The notes under the pieces: model-generated | What the model was told of the DNA's origin: nothing | What the model saw: the letters and a program-made list of their open reading frames with translations, nothing else | The model's database searches: none | In this document: in pieces, positions 23,071 to 33,718 of the stretch | Layout: every line of letters begins with the position of its first letter | Numbering within the stretch: the stretch's first letter is position 1 | From: Symbiodinium natans | Lineage: Eukaryota; Sar; Dinophyceae; Suessiales; Symbiodiniaceae | DNA: 64,000 nt | Direction of reading: 5' to 3' | NCBI GenBank assembly: GCA_905221605.1 | Contig: CAJNDS010002501.1 | Span: forward strand, 965,001 to 1,029,000 | Made by a program: the position numbers and the translations under genes

Positions 23071-23640
23071 ACCGTTGCCTGGTGACTAAATGGTTTTCTC
23101 ATTGTTCTTTGCTTGCACAAGCAAAACTACTTAGTTCCTATTGATTTAATGTACGGTTGCCCAGTGATTCAGTTCCTACGTATTGTGGGTCACAACGCTC
23201 CCTACACCATGTGCTTGTATAAAAATATGTACTTGGTTCTCGCAACACTCATTGATATCATATACAGTTTCCCAGTGATTTCTTGAGTTTTTCTACTATC
23301 CCTATGTGGCGTATGCCACAGCATTCCCTACACCATGTGCTCGTAAATTTACCTGGTTCCACACCACATACTGATTTAATATACGGTGGCCTAGTTATTT
23401 CATAGTCTTCTCACTGTTCCTATGTGGTGTCGGTCAACAAATGACCTACACCATGTGTTTGTGTGACGAAATTTACTTGGTTCCTACAACACTCATTGAT
23501 GTCATAGAGAGCCCCCGAGTGATTTCTTGCTGTTATCACTATCGCTCTGCGGCGTGGGCCACAAAGTTCCCTGCACCACGTACTTCTAGAAAAATTATGA
23601 GTTTACTTGGTTTCTAAATCACTCATTGGTTTGCACGGTT
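23071..23640. repeat. ~122-bp diverged tandem repeat, about 4.5 copies
   Basis: CCTACACCATGTG-like words recur at about 23201, 23327 and 23445, and as CCTGCACCACG near 23570, spaced 118-126 bp. Associated words are ACTCATTGAT, GTTGCCCAGTGATT and TTTACTTGGTTC. Copies are strongly diverged, so this array is older than the neighbouring 114-bp satellite. Confidence 0.8.
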
Positions 23641-25690
23641 GCCCGAAAGAGTCTCTAGAATACCAAAACCCAAAGTCTTCCAAAATAAGCCGAAAGGATC
23701 ACCGGAAAAGCCCTGGAAGGCTTGTGCTAGAGTATTCCAGAATCGCTGAAGCGCGCAGCCGTAGAGTATCCTCGTAAAGTCCCTAGAGCGCACAAGACCA
23801 AACTATGCCCAAAGAGTCACTGGAGTACTAACCGCAAACCATCCTGCAGCTAAAATGCAGCTCAAGAAGTAAACCTTTCTTCATGTTTATAGGAATGGTC
23901 CCAATACTACTAATATCAGTAGCGTGATACTAGTATTATATTCAGCAATGTTCGGTATAGTAGGCGTATTAGCTTACTAGCATGATCAATAGCATAACTA
24001 AAAGTAAATGACAAGAAATTGCAATTCCAGTTACAACATTACCAAGCTTACTAGTGTCATAAATTGTATTAGGCTTGCTAGCACTCATGTTACTCGCATT
24101 AATCATATTACTAATTGATCTCATATTATAATCTTATCGGACTAATCATGCCACAGGGGCTAATGACGCTATGGTACTATTGTTCGTGACATTGTTGAGT
24201 TTCCCAGTGGTGGGCTAAAAAACATTGCTCACAACACTGATGTTGCACCCTCTTTAGACCTGCCCCCCTCCCCCTTTCTTGTTCCTGTTTACACTGTCCA
24301 CGGGATATATATGAATTTATTAGAGAGGAGTTAGGATAAGTCTACAGGGCAGCGATGCCCAGCAATCCTTTAAAGGCGCGCCGCGTGGAATTTTCTTACG
24401 GCGCCCGGACGGTTTGCCTTTATTCAGGATCCCAACGCGCGCCCCCAAACCCAAACACTCGGAGTGTCCTGAACAGCCCGGCCATTTTTGACTTTGTTCA
24501 GGAGGCCCCTACTAAAGAGTGTGGAACATTAATAGTACTCGCACTAGTCATATGGCTAATCTCGACAGATAGTGCAGTTTCGTAGTAGACTTGTCAAAAG
24601 ACATATGCACTACCAGCAAGATTAGGATGATTAGGATTGTCGTGATGTTAGTGTTAATTAGCAATCCTGCCAACGCACTGCAATGTTATTTGGTGATATT
24701 GAAGTCACGAACTGTCAAATTGGGAGCATAAGATGTGTCAAACTTATGCTTAGCACAAGTAATCCTCGACTTCGAATGTTCCGCACAACACGCCATGCTT
24801 TTTGCTTATATTGACAGCTCGCGCTAGGACTAGTACTTATATTGCGAACATTACCAATAGTACTCACATAAGTCATAATATGTTCATAATGTTAGTTGTG
24901 CTTCCAATGCTAGGAACACCAGTAAGCATACTATTGCCATCGCATCAGCATTATAAAGATCACAAACACTAATAAGTGAACAAGCCGCAGATGAAAACAA
25001 AGAAAGCTGCAGAAAACAAGTGCATTTAAGATATGCAACACCGGTGTGGAGGGTTGATCGTTTTGTTGCATCCAAACGGATAAATAAGTTAGATGTGCGA
25101 CTTGTCTAAAACACAAGCATCAACAGTAATGGTATCCACAGACACAAGGCGAAGTTGACTCTCAAGTAGAACTTATGGTTCCTACAAAAGTATAAATATA
25201 CACTTACATACTAAATTGTTTATATTCCGTATTTAAAGCGAAAAGAAAAACTCTATGCTAAATAAACCCTAAAGGTTCCGGGCTCATACAGGTATACAAG
25301 AGGATGGGAACACAAGAGGATGTGAACCCCCACAAGGTACCGTAATAGTTTAGAGGAACCTCCCACGAGGGCTCCAACCCTACATGTGGGGCTATCTCTG
25401 GCCTGGCAGTTTTGCTCGGAAGAACTATGAACCTTCGGAAAAAGTATGACATACTGGGAGAAGTTCTGAAGAATTCTGAACACAACGGAGGACTTGTGAT
25501 GAATTGTGAAGAATCGGGTGGAAACATGAAGAATTATGCATATCAAAAACCAGTTCTAAACAAGAATGAGGAGTTATGAAGAAGCAGCCCCTAAAGCCTA
25601 TAAAACATGGGCAGTTGCGAAGAATGTGTGCAACCTCACGCATAGGCCGCTGCCTTGGCAATCTCGTTGCGCTCGGAGCTTACCCGCTGG
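23641..25690. other. Unassigned AT-rich stretch of the satellite island
   Basis: No gene recognised. It holds one copy of a dispersed ~115-bp repeat (24370-24487). Frequent ACTAGT and ATTACTA words near 23890-24180 suggest decayed repeats. No telomere-like tract is seen until about 25706. Confidence 0.4.
24370..24487 (+). repeat. Dispersed ~115-bp repeat, copy 1
   Basis: Shares with 44390-44505 the ordered words AAAGGCGCG, CGTGGAA, TTTCTTACGGCGCC, GGACG, CGCGC.CCCCCAA and GTGTCCTGAA.AGCCC. The two copies are in the same orientation with roughly 80% identity by eye. Family unknown. Confidence 0.75.
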
Positions 25691-26095
25691 CGTACATTGA
25701 GTGTCTAGGGTTTGGGGTTTCAGTTGGGGTTTGGGTTTGGGTTTGTGGGTTTCGGGTATTGGGGGCTTAGTCGATTAGGGTTTAGGGTCGTGGGATTTTC
25801 GGATTAGGGTTTAGAGTCATGAAGTCGGACCTGGTGGAGTTCATTGTTTAGAGGTTGGCGACCTGTCTGACACGACCTTTGTCCCTGGCTTCTTGCCACA
25901 CCTTCCTCTAAAGATCCTTGTCGGCTCGTCCATCAAGAGTGCATTCCTTGTATCGCCGGAAATTACGCAAAGCCGTAACCCAAAATCCAAAAGAAGGCCT
26001 GATGAAGCCCATAAAACCCCCAAACCCTTTGAATATCTTCGAACCCTATCACAATCCCGAACCCCAATTAAACCCTAAACCCTATGAACATGGAT

Positions 26096-26215
26096 GTAAT
26101 CTACCGGTTCGATCAATACCGATAGGTTACCGATTACTACTCGATAAAGTATTGGTAGTATTGATGGTCACGGTTCGGTTCGATACTCGATTACTAACGG
26201 TATGTGATCGATAGA
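26096..26215. repeat. ATCGATA-rich dispersed sequence
   Basis: Dense in CGGTTCGAT, ATCGATA and TACCGATT words, related to 26850-26945. The two could be diverged copies of one element; see the SINE-like feature. Confidence 0.45.
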
Positions 26216-26435
26216 GACGTGCTCCACCACCAGGCCATACCCTCTCTCCACAATTGCGAACCCTAACCCAAAAAAACCCTTAAACAACAGGCCTGTGGGA
26301 TTTGGGTTTGGGATCAGAGTTTGGTTGTTGGTTTTTTTTGGGTTTGAAGGTTTGACGGAGTTTGGTTTGGGTGTGGTAGTTGGGGGTGTGGTAGTAGGTG
26401 GTCGTGGGGTGGCAGTAGGGTGGTAGTCGGGTCGT

Positions 26436-26608
26436 CGAGTTAGTGGCTGCCACTAATTCGTGTCGCGGTTTTAGGTCAAAAAACTCCTATGAGAGCCAAA
26501 AGCCACTAACTCGTTTTACGGTCGTGTTCGGGGGGTGCCTTTGGGGAGCTCTCAGAGGAGTTTCTTGACCTAAAACCGCGACACGAATTAGTGGCAGCCA
26601 CTAACTCG
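26436..26608. repeat. Inverted repeat with 61-bp arms plus a tandem third copy
   Basis: Left arm 26436-26496 and right arm 26548-26608 are reverse complements with two mismatches (shared word GGTTTTAGGTCAA). A further direct, more diverged copy of the right arm plus spacer follows at about 26609-26735 (GAGTTAGTGGCAGACACTGAG). The loop carries TTTTACGGTCGTGTTCGGGG, repeated in the tandem part. No coding sequence. Confidence 0.85.
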
Positions 26609-26815
26609 TTTTACGGTCGTTTTGGGGGTGCGTTTGGGGAGCACTCAAAAGAGGCTTTGGACCTAGACCCGCGAAACGAGTTAGTGGCAGACACTGAGTC
26701 GTTTCGCGGTCGTTTTGGGGGGGTGCCATCGGGGAGCTCTTCAGGGCAATGTCTACATGTTTTTTGGGGCGAAAAGTATTGTTGACACACCTCGCTCCCC
26801 TGTGCTTCTTGGAAA

Positions 26816-26950
26816 GCCTACGGCCTAATGGATAAGCACTCGATGTTGATGGCGATGTGTCTCGATACTGGTCTGCTTCGATTCGGTTCGATATCGATTA
26901 GCGATACGTGAGGTATCGGTATCGATACGGATTCGATATCGATAAAAGTA
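26816..26950 (+). mobile_element. Possible tRNA-Arg-derived SINE-like fragment
   Basis: GGCCTAATGGATAAG at about 26822-26838 matches the D-arm/box A region of tRNA-Arg. A box-B-like GGTTCGATATC lies at about 26896. The anticodon arm and 3' acceptor do not fold as a tRNA, so this is not a functional tRNA gene. Spacing between boxes is about 60 bp. This is a resemblance in short motifs only. Confidence 0.3.
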
Positions 26951-27722
26951 TTGTTGAAACATCCATGATAAACCCTACGTTGAAGCCTGACCTTCGAGGT
27001 GTTGGTGAGTGTGTTTCTCTCAGGAAGCAGCTCGGAATTACCGCCCAGCCAGAGGCCGTTTCACATGTGCAGGGCTCGGGACTTGGGGCTCGGGGTTTAG
27101 GGGTCATGACGATGAGATGTGCTTAGGTTCGGGTCCAGGGGGTGAGATGCATGGGAGTCGAAACCCTGGCTCTGAGCTCCACCGCTGCAGCATGCGAACA
27201 CAAGATTATGCGACTTAGTAAGAAGAGCGTTGTCAGATGTACAGCTTAGTGTTTTCCTAAACCCTGAACCCTAAAACCCTGAAGCTCTGATCAGTCTCCT
27301 TCATGCACGCCTTCTTCTTCCTGGGTTATTTGCAGGCCTTGCGCGCGAGGAATGGTTGTGATTCACTGAGCTCGCAACTCGCGAAATGTCGGCTTAATTA
27401 GACCTACGCAAAGAGTGTCCACTCAGTCTGAGAACCTGAAAAAGCCTAAACCCCCCATGCAGCTCCGTAGACTTGCCTGTAACCTCGTGCGTCTTGGGGC
27501 TTGTAGAGTATAGCCTACACCCTAGAAAATGTAACTCTTGCAACGAAAGCAACAAGGCAACCTGGAACCCTAAGCCATAAACCCTAAACCCCCCGAATGT
27601 TGCACCCGGCCGCTTAGCGCTCCATGTCCGGCCCATGCACTCTGGCGATGTGCCGCTGAGACTTCTTTCGCTCCTGGCATTGTTCCTGCCACTGCCGGGC
27701 ACCTTGGCGGCTTCTGGGGTGC

Positions 27723-27782
27723 CAGGGTTTAGGGTTTAGGGTTTAGGATTTAGGATTTAGGGTTTAGGGTTTAGGGTTTTGG
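27723..27782. repeat. TTTAGGG telomere-like tract
   Basis: Eight units, including two GGATTTA variants. Confidence 0.9.
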
Positions 27783-27991
27783 ATTGGGAGTAGAGGGCCC
27801 GAAGGCTCAAGGGAGTAGGGACCTTGGTTTAGGGGAAGCTGGGCGAAGGGTGAGAAACGGTCACGTTACATGTGCAGATCCGGAGCACAATCCTGCAAGC
27901 GCACTCGACGTACTGTAGCCCTGGCTAGTGGCAGATATAGTTGGTGTTGGGATTGATTGTGGGCACCGGGGTAGATCTCGCAAGCCTTCTC

Positions 27992-28037
27992 AAAACCCTA
28001 AACCCTAAACCCTAAACCCTAAACCCTAAACCCTAAA
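27992..28037. repeat. CCCTAAA telomere-like tract
   Basis: Six to seven near-perfect units, opposite in orientation to 27723-27782. Confidence 0.95.
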
Positions 28038-28145
28038 GAGCATGAGAGGTTTTGCATGGCGCACAGAAGCCGGCCTCAGGGTCCAGTCTTGGCAGGGACA
28101 GTTTCCCCTTCGTAGCTCTGCAAGTGAACTTGGGATGCTTTGTGA

Positions 28146-28265
28146 CCCTAAGCCCTAAACCCAAAACCCTAAGCCCAAAACCCTAAACCCTAAACCCCTA
28201 AACCCCCTAAACCCCTAAACCCCTAAACCCTAAACCCCTAAACCCCTAAACCCCTAAACCCCAAA
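28146..28265. repeat. CCCTAAA / CCCCTAAA tract
   Basis: Mixed 7-mers and a run of about seven 8-mers (CCCCTAAA) at 28193-28262. The 28040-28145 segment before it is unique, open in two frames and exon-sized. Confidence 0.9.
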
Positions 28266-28297
28266 CTCACTGTGCATCCCCTGAGCCCAACTACCAG

Positions 28298-28399
28298 GAG
28301 TCCCTGAAGCATCCATGGCAGGATCCTTGGCTTCGGAGCCCGACTCCGCCTACTTCCTCGGCGCCAGCGAGGCCAATGATTCCAAGAGGAGCTCAGGGG
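28298..28399 (+). CDS. Candidate exon, unknown protein
   Basis: Bounded by CTACCAG|G and lying in a ~140-bp unique island between a CCCTAAA tract (ends 28265) and a TTTAGGG tract (starts 28411). One frame reads MAGSLASEPDSAYFLGASEA and then NDSKRSSG, which is convincingly protein-like. A GA donor at 28400 would fit local splice usage. No domain recognised. Confidence 0.45.
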
Positions 28400-28625
28400 G
28401 AAGGGGGGGGGGTTTAGGGTTTAGGGGTTTAGGAGTTTAGGGTTTAGGGTGTAGGGTGGCCTGGAACCCTGAACATCCCTTAGAACCGTTGAAACGGTAA
28501 AAACACCCCAAAAAACCCTAACCACCCCCACCCCCCCCCCCCCCCGAGGTACATTGGAAGAATCATCCCTTGAGCTTTTACTTATATACTGAGGCTTGAG
28601 GTCGGGTGGGTTCGGAGATTTCTGC

Positions 28626-28699
28626 GGTTTAGGGCTTAGGGCTTAGGGCTTAGGGCTTAGGCCTTAGGGCTTAGGGCTTAGGGCTTAGGGTTTAGCATG
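28626..28699. repeat. Homogenised GGGCTTA variant tract
   Basis: About nine consecutive units carry the same T-to-C change relative to GGGTTTA, with canonical units at the edges. A block of one variant implies local amplification rather than independent mutation. Confidence 0.9.
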
Positions 28700-29066
28700 G
28701 AGGATCTCGGAGAAGGGAGAGGTCGACGAATTTCTGTCCAAGCCTCTCGTCTTGCATGCGTGGTCGGCCATGGCTTGGCTTCCCCAACTGAAGACCTTCA
28801 AGGGTTTCGGGTTTAGAGTTTAGGGTTTAGGGTTCAGGAATCTTGGGCCCTTTGACAGCCCCTCCAAGAAGGCCTCAGGGGGTTGGCTTTTGGCTTTTAC
28901 GTAGGGCTCAACCGAAATTTCTCTTTGTGGCTTAGGCCCGTAGCCCCCAAAAGTCCTAAACATGTCCTAAGCCCCAGAAGGTCTCTAAACTTTCTCAAGT
29001 CTTTGAATATGAGGTGCATTGGCTTATGGCCTTAGGTTTCGAAGCCTATGTGGTTCAGGTTGAAGT

Positions 29067-29165
29067 ATGGCCTCTTTTGGACCGCTGAGGTTCCTGTCGC
29101 CTGACTCAAGCATGAGCACCATGCTGGCAGAACCTCGACTGCAAGGCCTCCTCTTATTCACGTGA
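29067..29165 (+). CDS. Candidate first exon or small gene
   Basis: GGTTCAG|G lies 8 bases before ATG at 29067. In a trans-splicing dinoflagellate this would be a plausible leader acceptor followed by a very short 5'UTR, as at the GDPD start. The frame begins MASFGPLRFLSPDSSMSTML and is open for 32 codons to TGA, with a possible GC donor after EPRLQ. No family recognised. Confidence 0.3.
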   Translation: MASFGPLRFLSPDSSMSTMLAEPRLQGLLLFT

Positions 29166-30440
29166 GAGGCTCGAAAATGCTGAGTAGGGAGCCTTTTAAC
29201 CCAGTAGTCCACGACAACACGCTGAAAACGAAACCCTCAACCGTACGCCCTCAACTTCGCAGTAGGCAGGGTCGGCAGTAGAAAGTATTCAAGTTCGTTG
29301 ATCATCGGCCAAAGGACTTCCTTCCAGAATTGAGGTTTGGGGTTTAGGGTTCAGCGTGTGCCCGGTTGGGATTCCCCATCGAGTGCAGGACAAGCGGCTT
29401 GATTTTCAGCGGAGTAAATGTGACTGTTCCTGTTGCTTCCAGCCGTTGCCATATCCTGAAACCCTAAACCCTAAAGTAGGGGGCATGCAAGGGGGTTGCA
29501 TGGGGGTTGAAGGAACAGCTTCAAGAGCATCGTGCCACTACAATCCTCTGGGTTTAGAGTGTAGAGGGATCTTGGGGTTATTCGGCCTTAGGGGGCCATG
29601 GCCAGGTGTATCGCCCCTGGTCAGTCTACAGCAACTGGGCTCGCAACATGTGGATTCGAAGTCTTGGCGCCCCAAAATCCTCGAAAGCCCGAGATTCAGT
29701 CGACACCGAAACGCTTGAACGCTTGAACCCTGAACACTTGTGGTCTCAAGACCCCCCTCCTCATTTCAGGTTTAGGGTTTAGAGTTTGAGGTTTAAGGTT
29801 TAGGGTTTAGGGTTTAGGGTTTGGCATGGTTGCTTATATGGCATGCTGAGCACTCTGAACCTTGGAAACCAAAGGATAACCTCTTAAGACCTAAAGAGAA
29901 CTCGGCCCCCAAGCGCCTGCCAAGAACAAAGCCACCTGACCGTGGCACGTGCACTGCACACGTGGCTGCGGCCTACTGCTCCGACTATTGCAGTGGCCTT
30001 CCTCAAGTGGTAGGGTTTAGGGTTTGGGGTTTGGGGTTTCTCTGGCCCGTCGACCCTTGTTGCGTGGATACCCAAGCCTCCACATAATGACATAACCCGT
30101 TATCATGCTTTATGTACCCTCCATTTTCGGCCTGGGTAGGCCCTGAGTCCAGGAAGATGGAAGCTTAATTGGGGTATGAGGGTTGGAAGGCATGCATTGC
30201 TTGCAAGCAGCTCGTGGGGGGAGGGGCTGGGGGGGGGGGGGGTGCGGGGCGCGGGGTTACGCGTGGGTCCGCCAGTCCCACCCAAAGAGCAAGCCATTTC
30301 TCATCGCATCTCCGCTTGGGAAGGAGGCAACAATGGGTTAGTTTTGAGGCTGTTGGGTTCGTATGGGCTACAACTTCAAAGGACGCTGGGAGGGTGGGGA
30401 CTGCAAGGGTGCAGGTAATCTCTGGTATTGGGGCATAGGG
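29166..30440. other. Unassigned stretch with telomere-like tracts
   Basis: TTTAGGG-type tracts at about 29770-29822 and 30011-30035. Open islands at about 29395-29460 (DKRLDFQRSK after GTGCAG|G) and 29850-30010 look protein-like but are unidentified. A short G-tract lies at 30229-30242. Confidence 0.35.
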
Positions 30441-30457
30441 TTCATAGAGTAGCTCGC

Positions 30458-30640
30458 GAGGTTTACGAGTGCCACAACTGGGAGCCTGACAACGCCCTCT
30501 TGCGTGAATGGCTACGCCGCAACGTGCCCTCTCGCGACCATCGTCAGCTCTTCCTAGGCACCGAGCTAACTTCCAGCAGGATGATTGTTAAAAACCTCAC
30601 GAAGCTTGAGGAGAGTTTGTACACGTTTTGTACCGTCTGA
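30458..30640 (+). CDS. Candidate exon, unknown protein
   Basis: Open to TGA at 30638-30640 after GCTCGCGAG|G. It reads VYECHNWEPDNALLREWL and then RRNVPSRDHRQLFLG, charged and protein-like. It is longer than the typical exon here, so part may be intron. No domain recognised. Confidence 0.3.
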   Translation, partial: EVYECHNWEPDNALLREWLRRNVPSRDHRQLFLGTELTSSRMIVKNLTKLEESLYTFCTV

Positions 30641-30991
30641 GGTTTCCTGTATGGGGGGACAGGCATATTGATATTGTTGCGCGTAGGCTTGCTTGGATTT
30701 CGGACACTGGAAGGTCAAGCTTGTTATCCTAACCCAAGAACCTGAACCCTTACAGGTTTCAGGGCTTGGGGCTTGCGTGCTGTAGGGCTCAAGCTGCAAG
30801 GCGCGAAAAAGACGCATGATACCACGTCCATTTGAGACGATTTGTTTAGAGTGCCGATGTTTTCGCCACAGCTTTCTGCTTAGGCCTTGTGTAGGTCCCA
30901 CATCTCATTAACTCAAAGTATCCAATAGCCTTCCACACTTGAAGCCCCTTAGAATGCTTCGAGCGCGTGCCACAGGTACCAGACATCTGGC

Positions 30992-31108
30992 CTGGCAAGT
31001 ACATGTCGCTGATGCTTCGCGTGCAGGGCGGCCGGGTGGTTCGAGGCTCCACGCACGCCGCACAAGCGACGAAGTGCCCACACTGCTTGCTGAGGAGCAG
31101 CCTGGGTC
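30992..31108 (-). CDS. Candidate RING-finger-like exon (degenerate)
   Basis: On the minus strand, AACCCAAG|G opens a frame reading LLLSKQCGHFVACAACVEP and then RTTRPPCTRSISDMYLP, with a GC donor after CCAG at 30992. The spacing C-G-H-x3-C-x2-C followed by P-C-T-R-S-I resembles the second half of a C3HC4 RING of ubiquitin ligases. The first Cys of the final C-P-x-C pair is Arg, so zinc binding may be impaired or the likeness may be partial. The N-terminal half of the domain was not found. Confidence 0.4.
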
Positions 31109-31613
31109 CTTGGGTTGAAGCCCTGAACTCCCCTAAACTCCCCAAACTGCCTAAACCCCCTAAACACCCTAAACTCCCCAAACCCTAAGGCCCCATAATA
31201 TGCATGCCTAGAACCCTGCCTGCACCGCACTAGATTTCACATCGGGAGGTGCAGCATGCCATGTTCTGCATCTAGGTCGCCATCAGTCTAAGGCAGTCTG
31301 GGGGGTGCTTTTTTGCTCGGACCTTTGGATATTTTGTACGTACCCCTGCTTGGGCTCAAGAGTGTTCAGAAGGGCAAGCCGAGTTTAAGACTCTACTTTG
31401 CAGTTGCGTGTAGCTTTGCCAATCTAGGGGTTTGACTGTAGGGGCTGAGGCTTTATATGGCGTAGGGCCAAAAAACTCCGTAGGGTTTATGGGGTCGAGA
31501 GCCAAACTTCTCCGGACGGAGGACGCTGTACGGGGAGGGTGAGCACAACCTACCGAAGTCCGACGACGCCAGCTGCGCGCCTGCGTGCCTCAGCATGACC
31601 TGGCCGGCATATC

Positions 31614-31621
31614 TCTATCTG

Positions 31622-31654
<33 letters not shown>

Positions 31655-31684
31655 ACATATATTGTTTTCGTTTATTTATCCATT

Positions 31685-31716
<32 letters not shown>

Positions 31717-31757
31717 TGTATGTATGTATGTATGTATGTATGTATGTATGTATGTAT
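31614..31757. repeat. (TCTA)n and (TATG)n microsatellites
   Basis: TCTA units at 31614-31654, then about 17 TATG units at 31688-31756. Tyr/Ile/Met-Cys repeat peptides from these tracts are not genes. Confidence 0.95.
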
Positions 31758-31849
31758 ATGCACATTGTAAGATGGTATATGTGAATACGATGTAACGTAG
31801 CACTCATGTACAATTTCATGCTTCCAAGAATGTAAATATCCATATGTAT

Positions 31850-31887
31850 GTGTATATATATATATGTACATATGTACCAATATATAA

Positions 31888-31930
<43 letters not shown>
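31850..31930. repeat. (TA)n microsatellite
   Basis: Two TA runs with AAATAT interruptions between them. Confidence 0.9.
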
Positions 31931-31933
<3 letters not shown>

Positions 31934-32084
31934 GCATAGATATACAATGCCCTATACCACTTTATCACACGAAACCACTGAGAGTTCTGGGCTCAGCGGC
32001 TTCGGCTCTCCAGAGCCAGGTTCAGCTAGGTTCAAGCCCCATCAACCCACCAGCTGAACCCCTTCATCTATTTCAAGCTGGTTC

Positions 32085-32168
32085 GGGTTTAGGGTTTAGG
32101 GTTTAGGGTTTAGGGTTTGGGGTTTCGGGTTTAGGGTTTAGGGTTTAGGGTTTAGGGTTTAGGGTTAA
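32085..32168. repeat. TTTAGGG telomere-like tract
   Basis: About twelve units with one TTTCGGG/TTTGGGG pair inside. Confidence 0.95.
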
Positions 32169-32306
32169 TGCGCAACTTCCGGTTCGGCGGTTTCTTCAAC
32201 TGATCTCGTGGTTACGATTCTTGTTCGCGGAGACGGGTTCCAATTGGAGCGTTGAAGATCGGGAGTCCTGATGAAGAACGGCCCTGAACCCTACACCCTA
32301 AACCCC

Positions 32307-32409
32307 AGTAGGGAATGAGGGAATTTAGGGCTCTATATATGTATGTATATATATATATACATACCCTTGAAGGGATTATATAGGGTACCTCATTCCCTCA
32401 TTCCCTACT
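32307..32409. mobile_element. 103-bp foldback element with perfect 18-bp inverted ends
   Basis: AGTAGGGAATGAGGGAAT (32307-32324) is the exact reverse complement of 32392-32409. The 67-bp interior contains (TA)n and is itself partly symmetric. No target duplication is obvious. It differs in sequence from the 105-bp family. Confidence 0.8.
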
Positions 32410-33046
32410 AAGAACCAGCCAGTAAACCCCAAATCCTAGGAGCTATCTCCACGACGGTGTGTCGTGGACTGGGGACTGGAGCTGTTCCAGTGTCACTGAG
32501 CTTTAGGTAGTTCCTCGATATGACCTCTGGCTTAGGGTCCTTGCTGTGGGAGTTCTCGTAATGAGGATTAATTTACGGATATTGGCGGATACATTGGGGT
32601 ACCCCTGTGTCGGGAAATGCCCACATGTACATACTGCTTCTCGAAAGATTAGCCTGACCTTGCGGTCGCCGACTTGTGTAATCAGAGCATTGACGTATGA
32701 GATGTCCTGCAAGTGCTTTTCTTGCATACTGCCGGCTTCCGCGGCCTTGGACAAAAAGCTGTGAGCCGAAGTTAGTGGCACTTGGTGCGGTTCGAGAGGC
32801 AACAGGCTTCCCTAGGGTCATTTCAGGGTCGCCAGCGTGGCCAGCCCCCACCTTCATCCCTTTCCCTCACACAACATGACAAGCCCCAAATCGCGAGGCC
32901 GAAGCTAATTTTAGATTGCAGGTCTGTGTCTTTGTCCCTGTCTCTGTCCCTGTTGCGGTTGCTGTTGCTCTTGGTCTTGGTCTTGGTCTTACGGTGGGCT
33001 TGTTGGGAGAGGGGTGGGGGAGGAAGGTGTTTCCCCCCAAGTAAAG

Positions 33047-33131
33047 GCAGCACACCACCGAACACCTATCCCGGGGAGGTGAATGATCGCCCGGTGGAGC
33101 AGCCCGGGCCTCGGTCTACCTCGGACAGGGG
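33047..33131 (+). CDS. Candidate exon, unknown protein
   Basis: Open after TAAAG|G and ending at a G-rich donor region just before a TTTAGGG tract (33132-33178). It reads STPPNTYPGEVNDRPVEQPG. Proline- and charge-rich, with no domain recognised. Confidence 0.3.
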
Positions 33132-33651
33132 GCTTAGGGTTTTGGGTTTAGGGTTTAGGGTTTAGGGTTTAGGGGGGATGCCTTAGTCAAGATTCCTGGG
33201 CCCTGAGCCTGGTAAAGGCATGTAGGGCTTGTAGCGTGTTGGGTGTAGGGTCCAGGGATATTTGGGGTTCAGGGGAGAGTCTACCGCGCCAAAGGTTTTC
33301 GGCTCACTTTCTTATGTCCACTTGACAGAGATGGAGTTAGGGTTCTGAGCATGGGGTTGAGGTCGTTTCCCGACCCCTAAACCCCAACACTTCAGCCTTT
33401 GACAAGCGGCCCTGTATGGATACTTTGTCTAGGTCCAATAGAGTCCGGACGTGGTAGCCATGATCAGCTGTATCGAAGTTGTAGGCCGCCACTTTGCGAC
33501 TACAAAGGGCTTAGGGTTTAGGGCATGGGGTGATGGATGCATGGACACACCTCAAAGGCAACAGTCCCACCTGACGAAAAGTCTCTTGCTCGCAGCTTTT
33601 GCAGGCCAATGCTGCCTGTCAACTAAAAAACTCGGTGCTCTGAAACTCTGC

Positions 33652-33718
33652 CCCCAGAAGTTGTGCCGAGGATCCATGAAGACAACAGCATCTGCGTCAA
33701 GTTTGCCATCAACTCGGC
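33652..33718 (-). CDS. Candidate exon, unknown protein (minus strand)
   Basis: Minus-strand segment bounded by ACCCAAG|G and a GC donor (TGGGG|GC). It reads RVDGKLDADAVVFMDPRHNF. The plus strand is also open here and reads plausibly (PRIHEDNSICVKFAINSALG), so the coding strand is uncertain. Confidence 0.3.

Noticed and set aside
31347..31360. TTGGGCTCAAG, reminiscent of the dinoflagellate spliced-leader 3' end (TTGGCTCAAG)
   Set aside because: One extra base and no match to the rest of the 22-nt leader; short enough to occur by chance.
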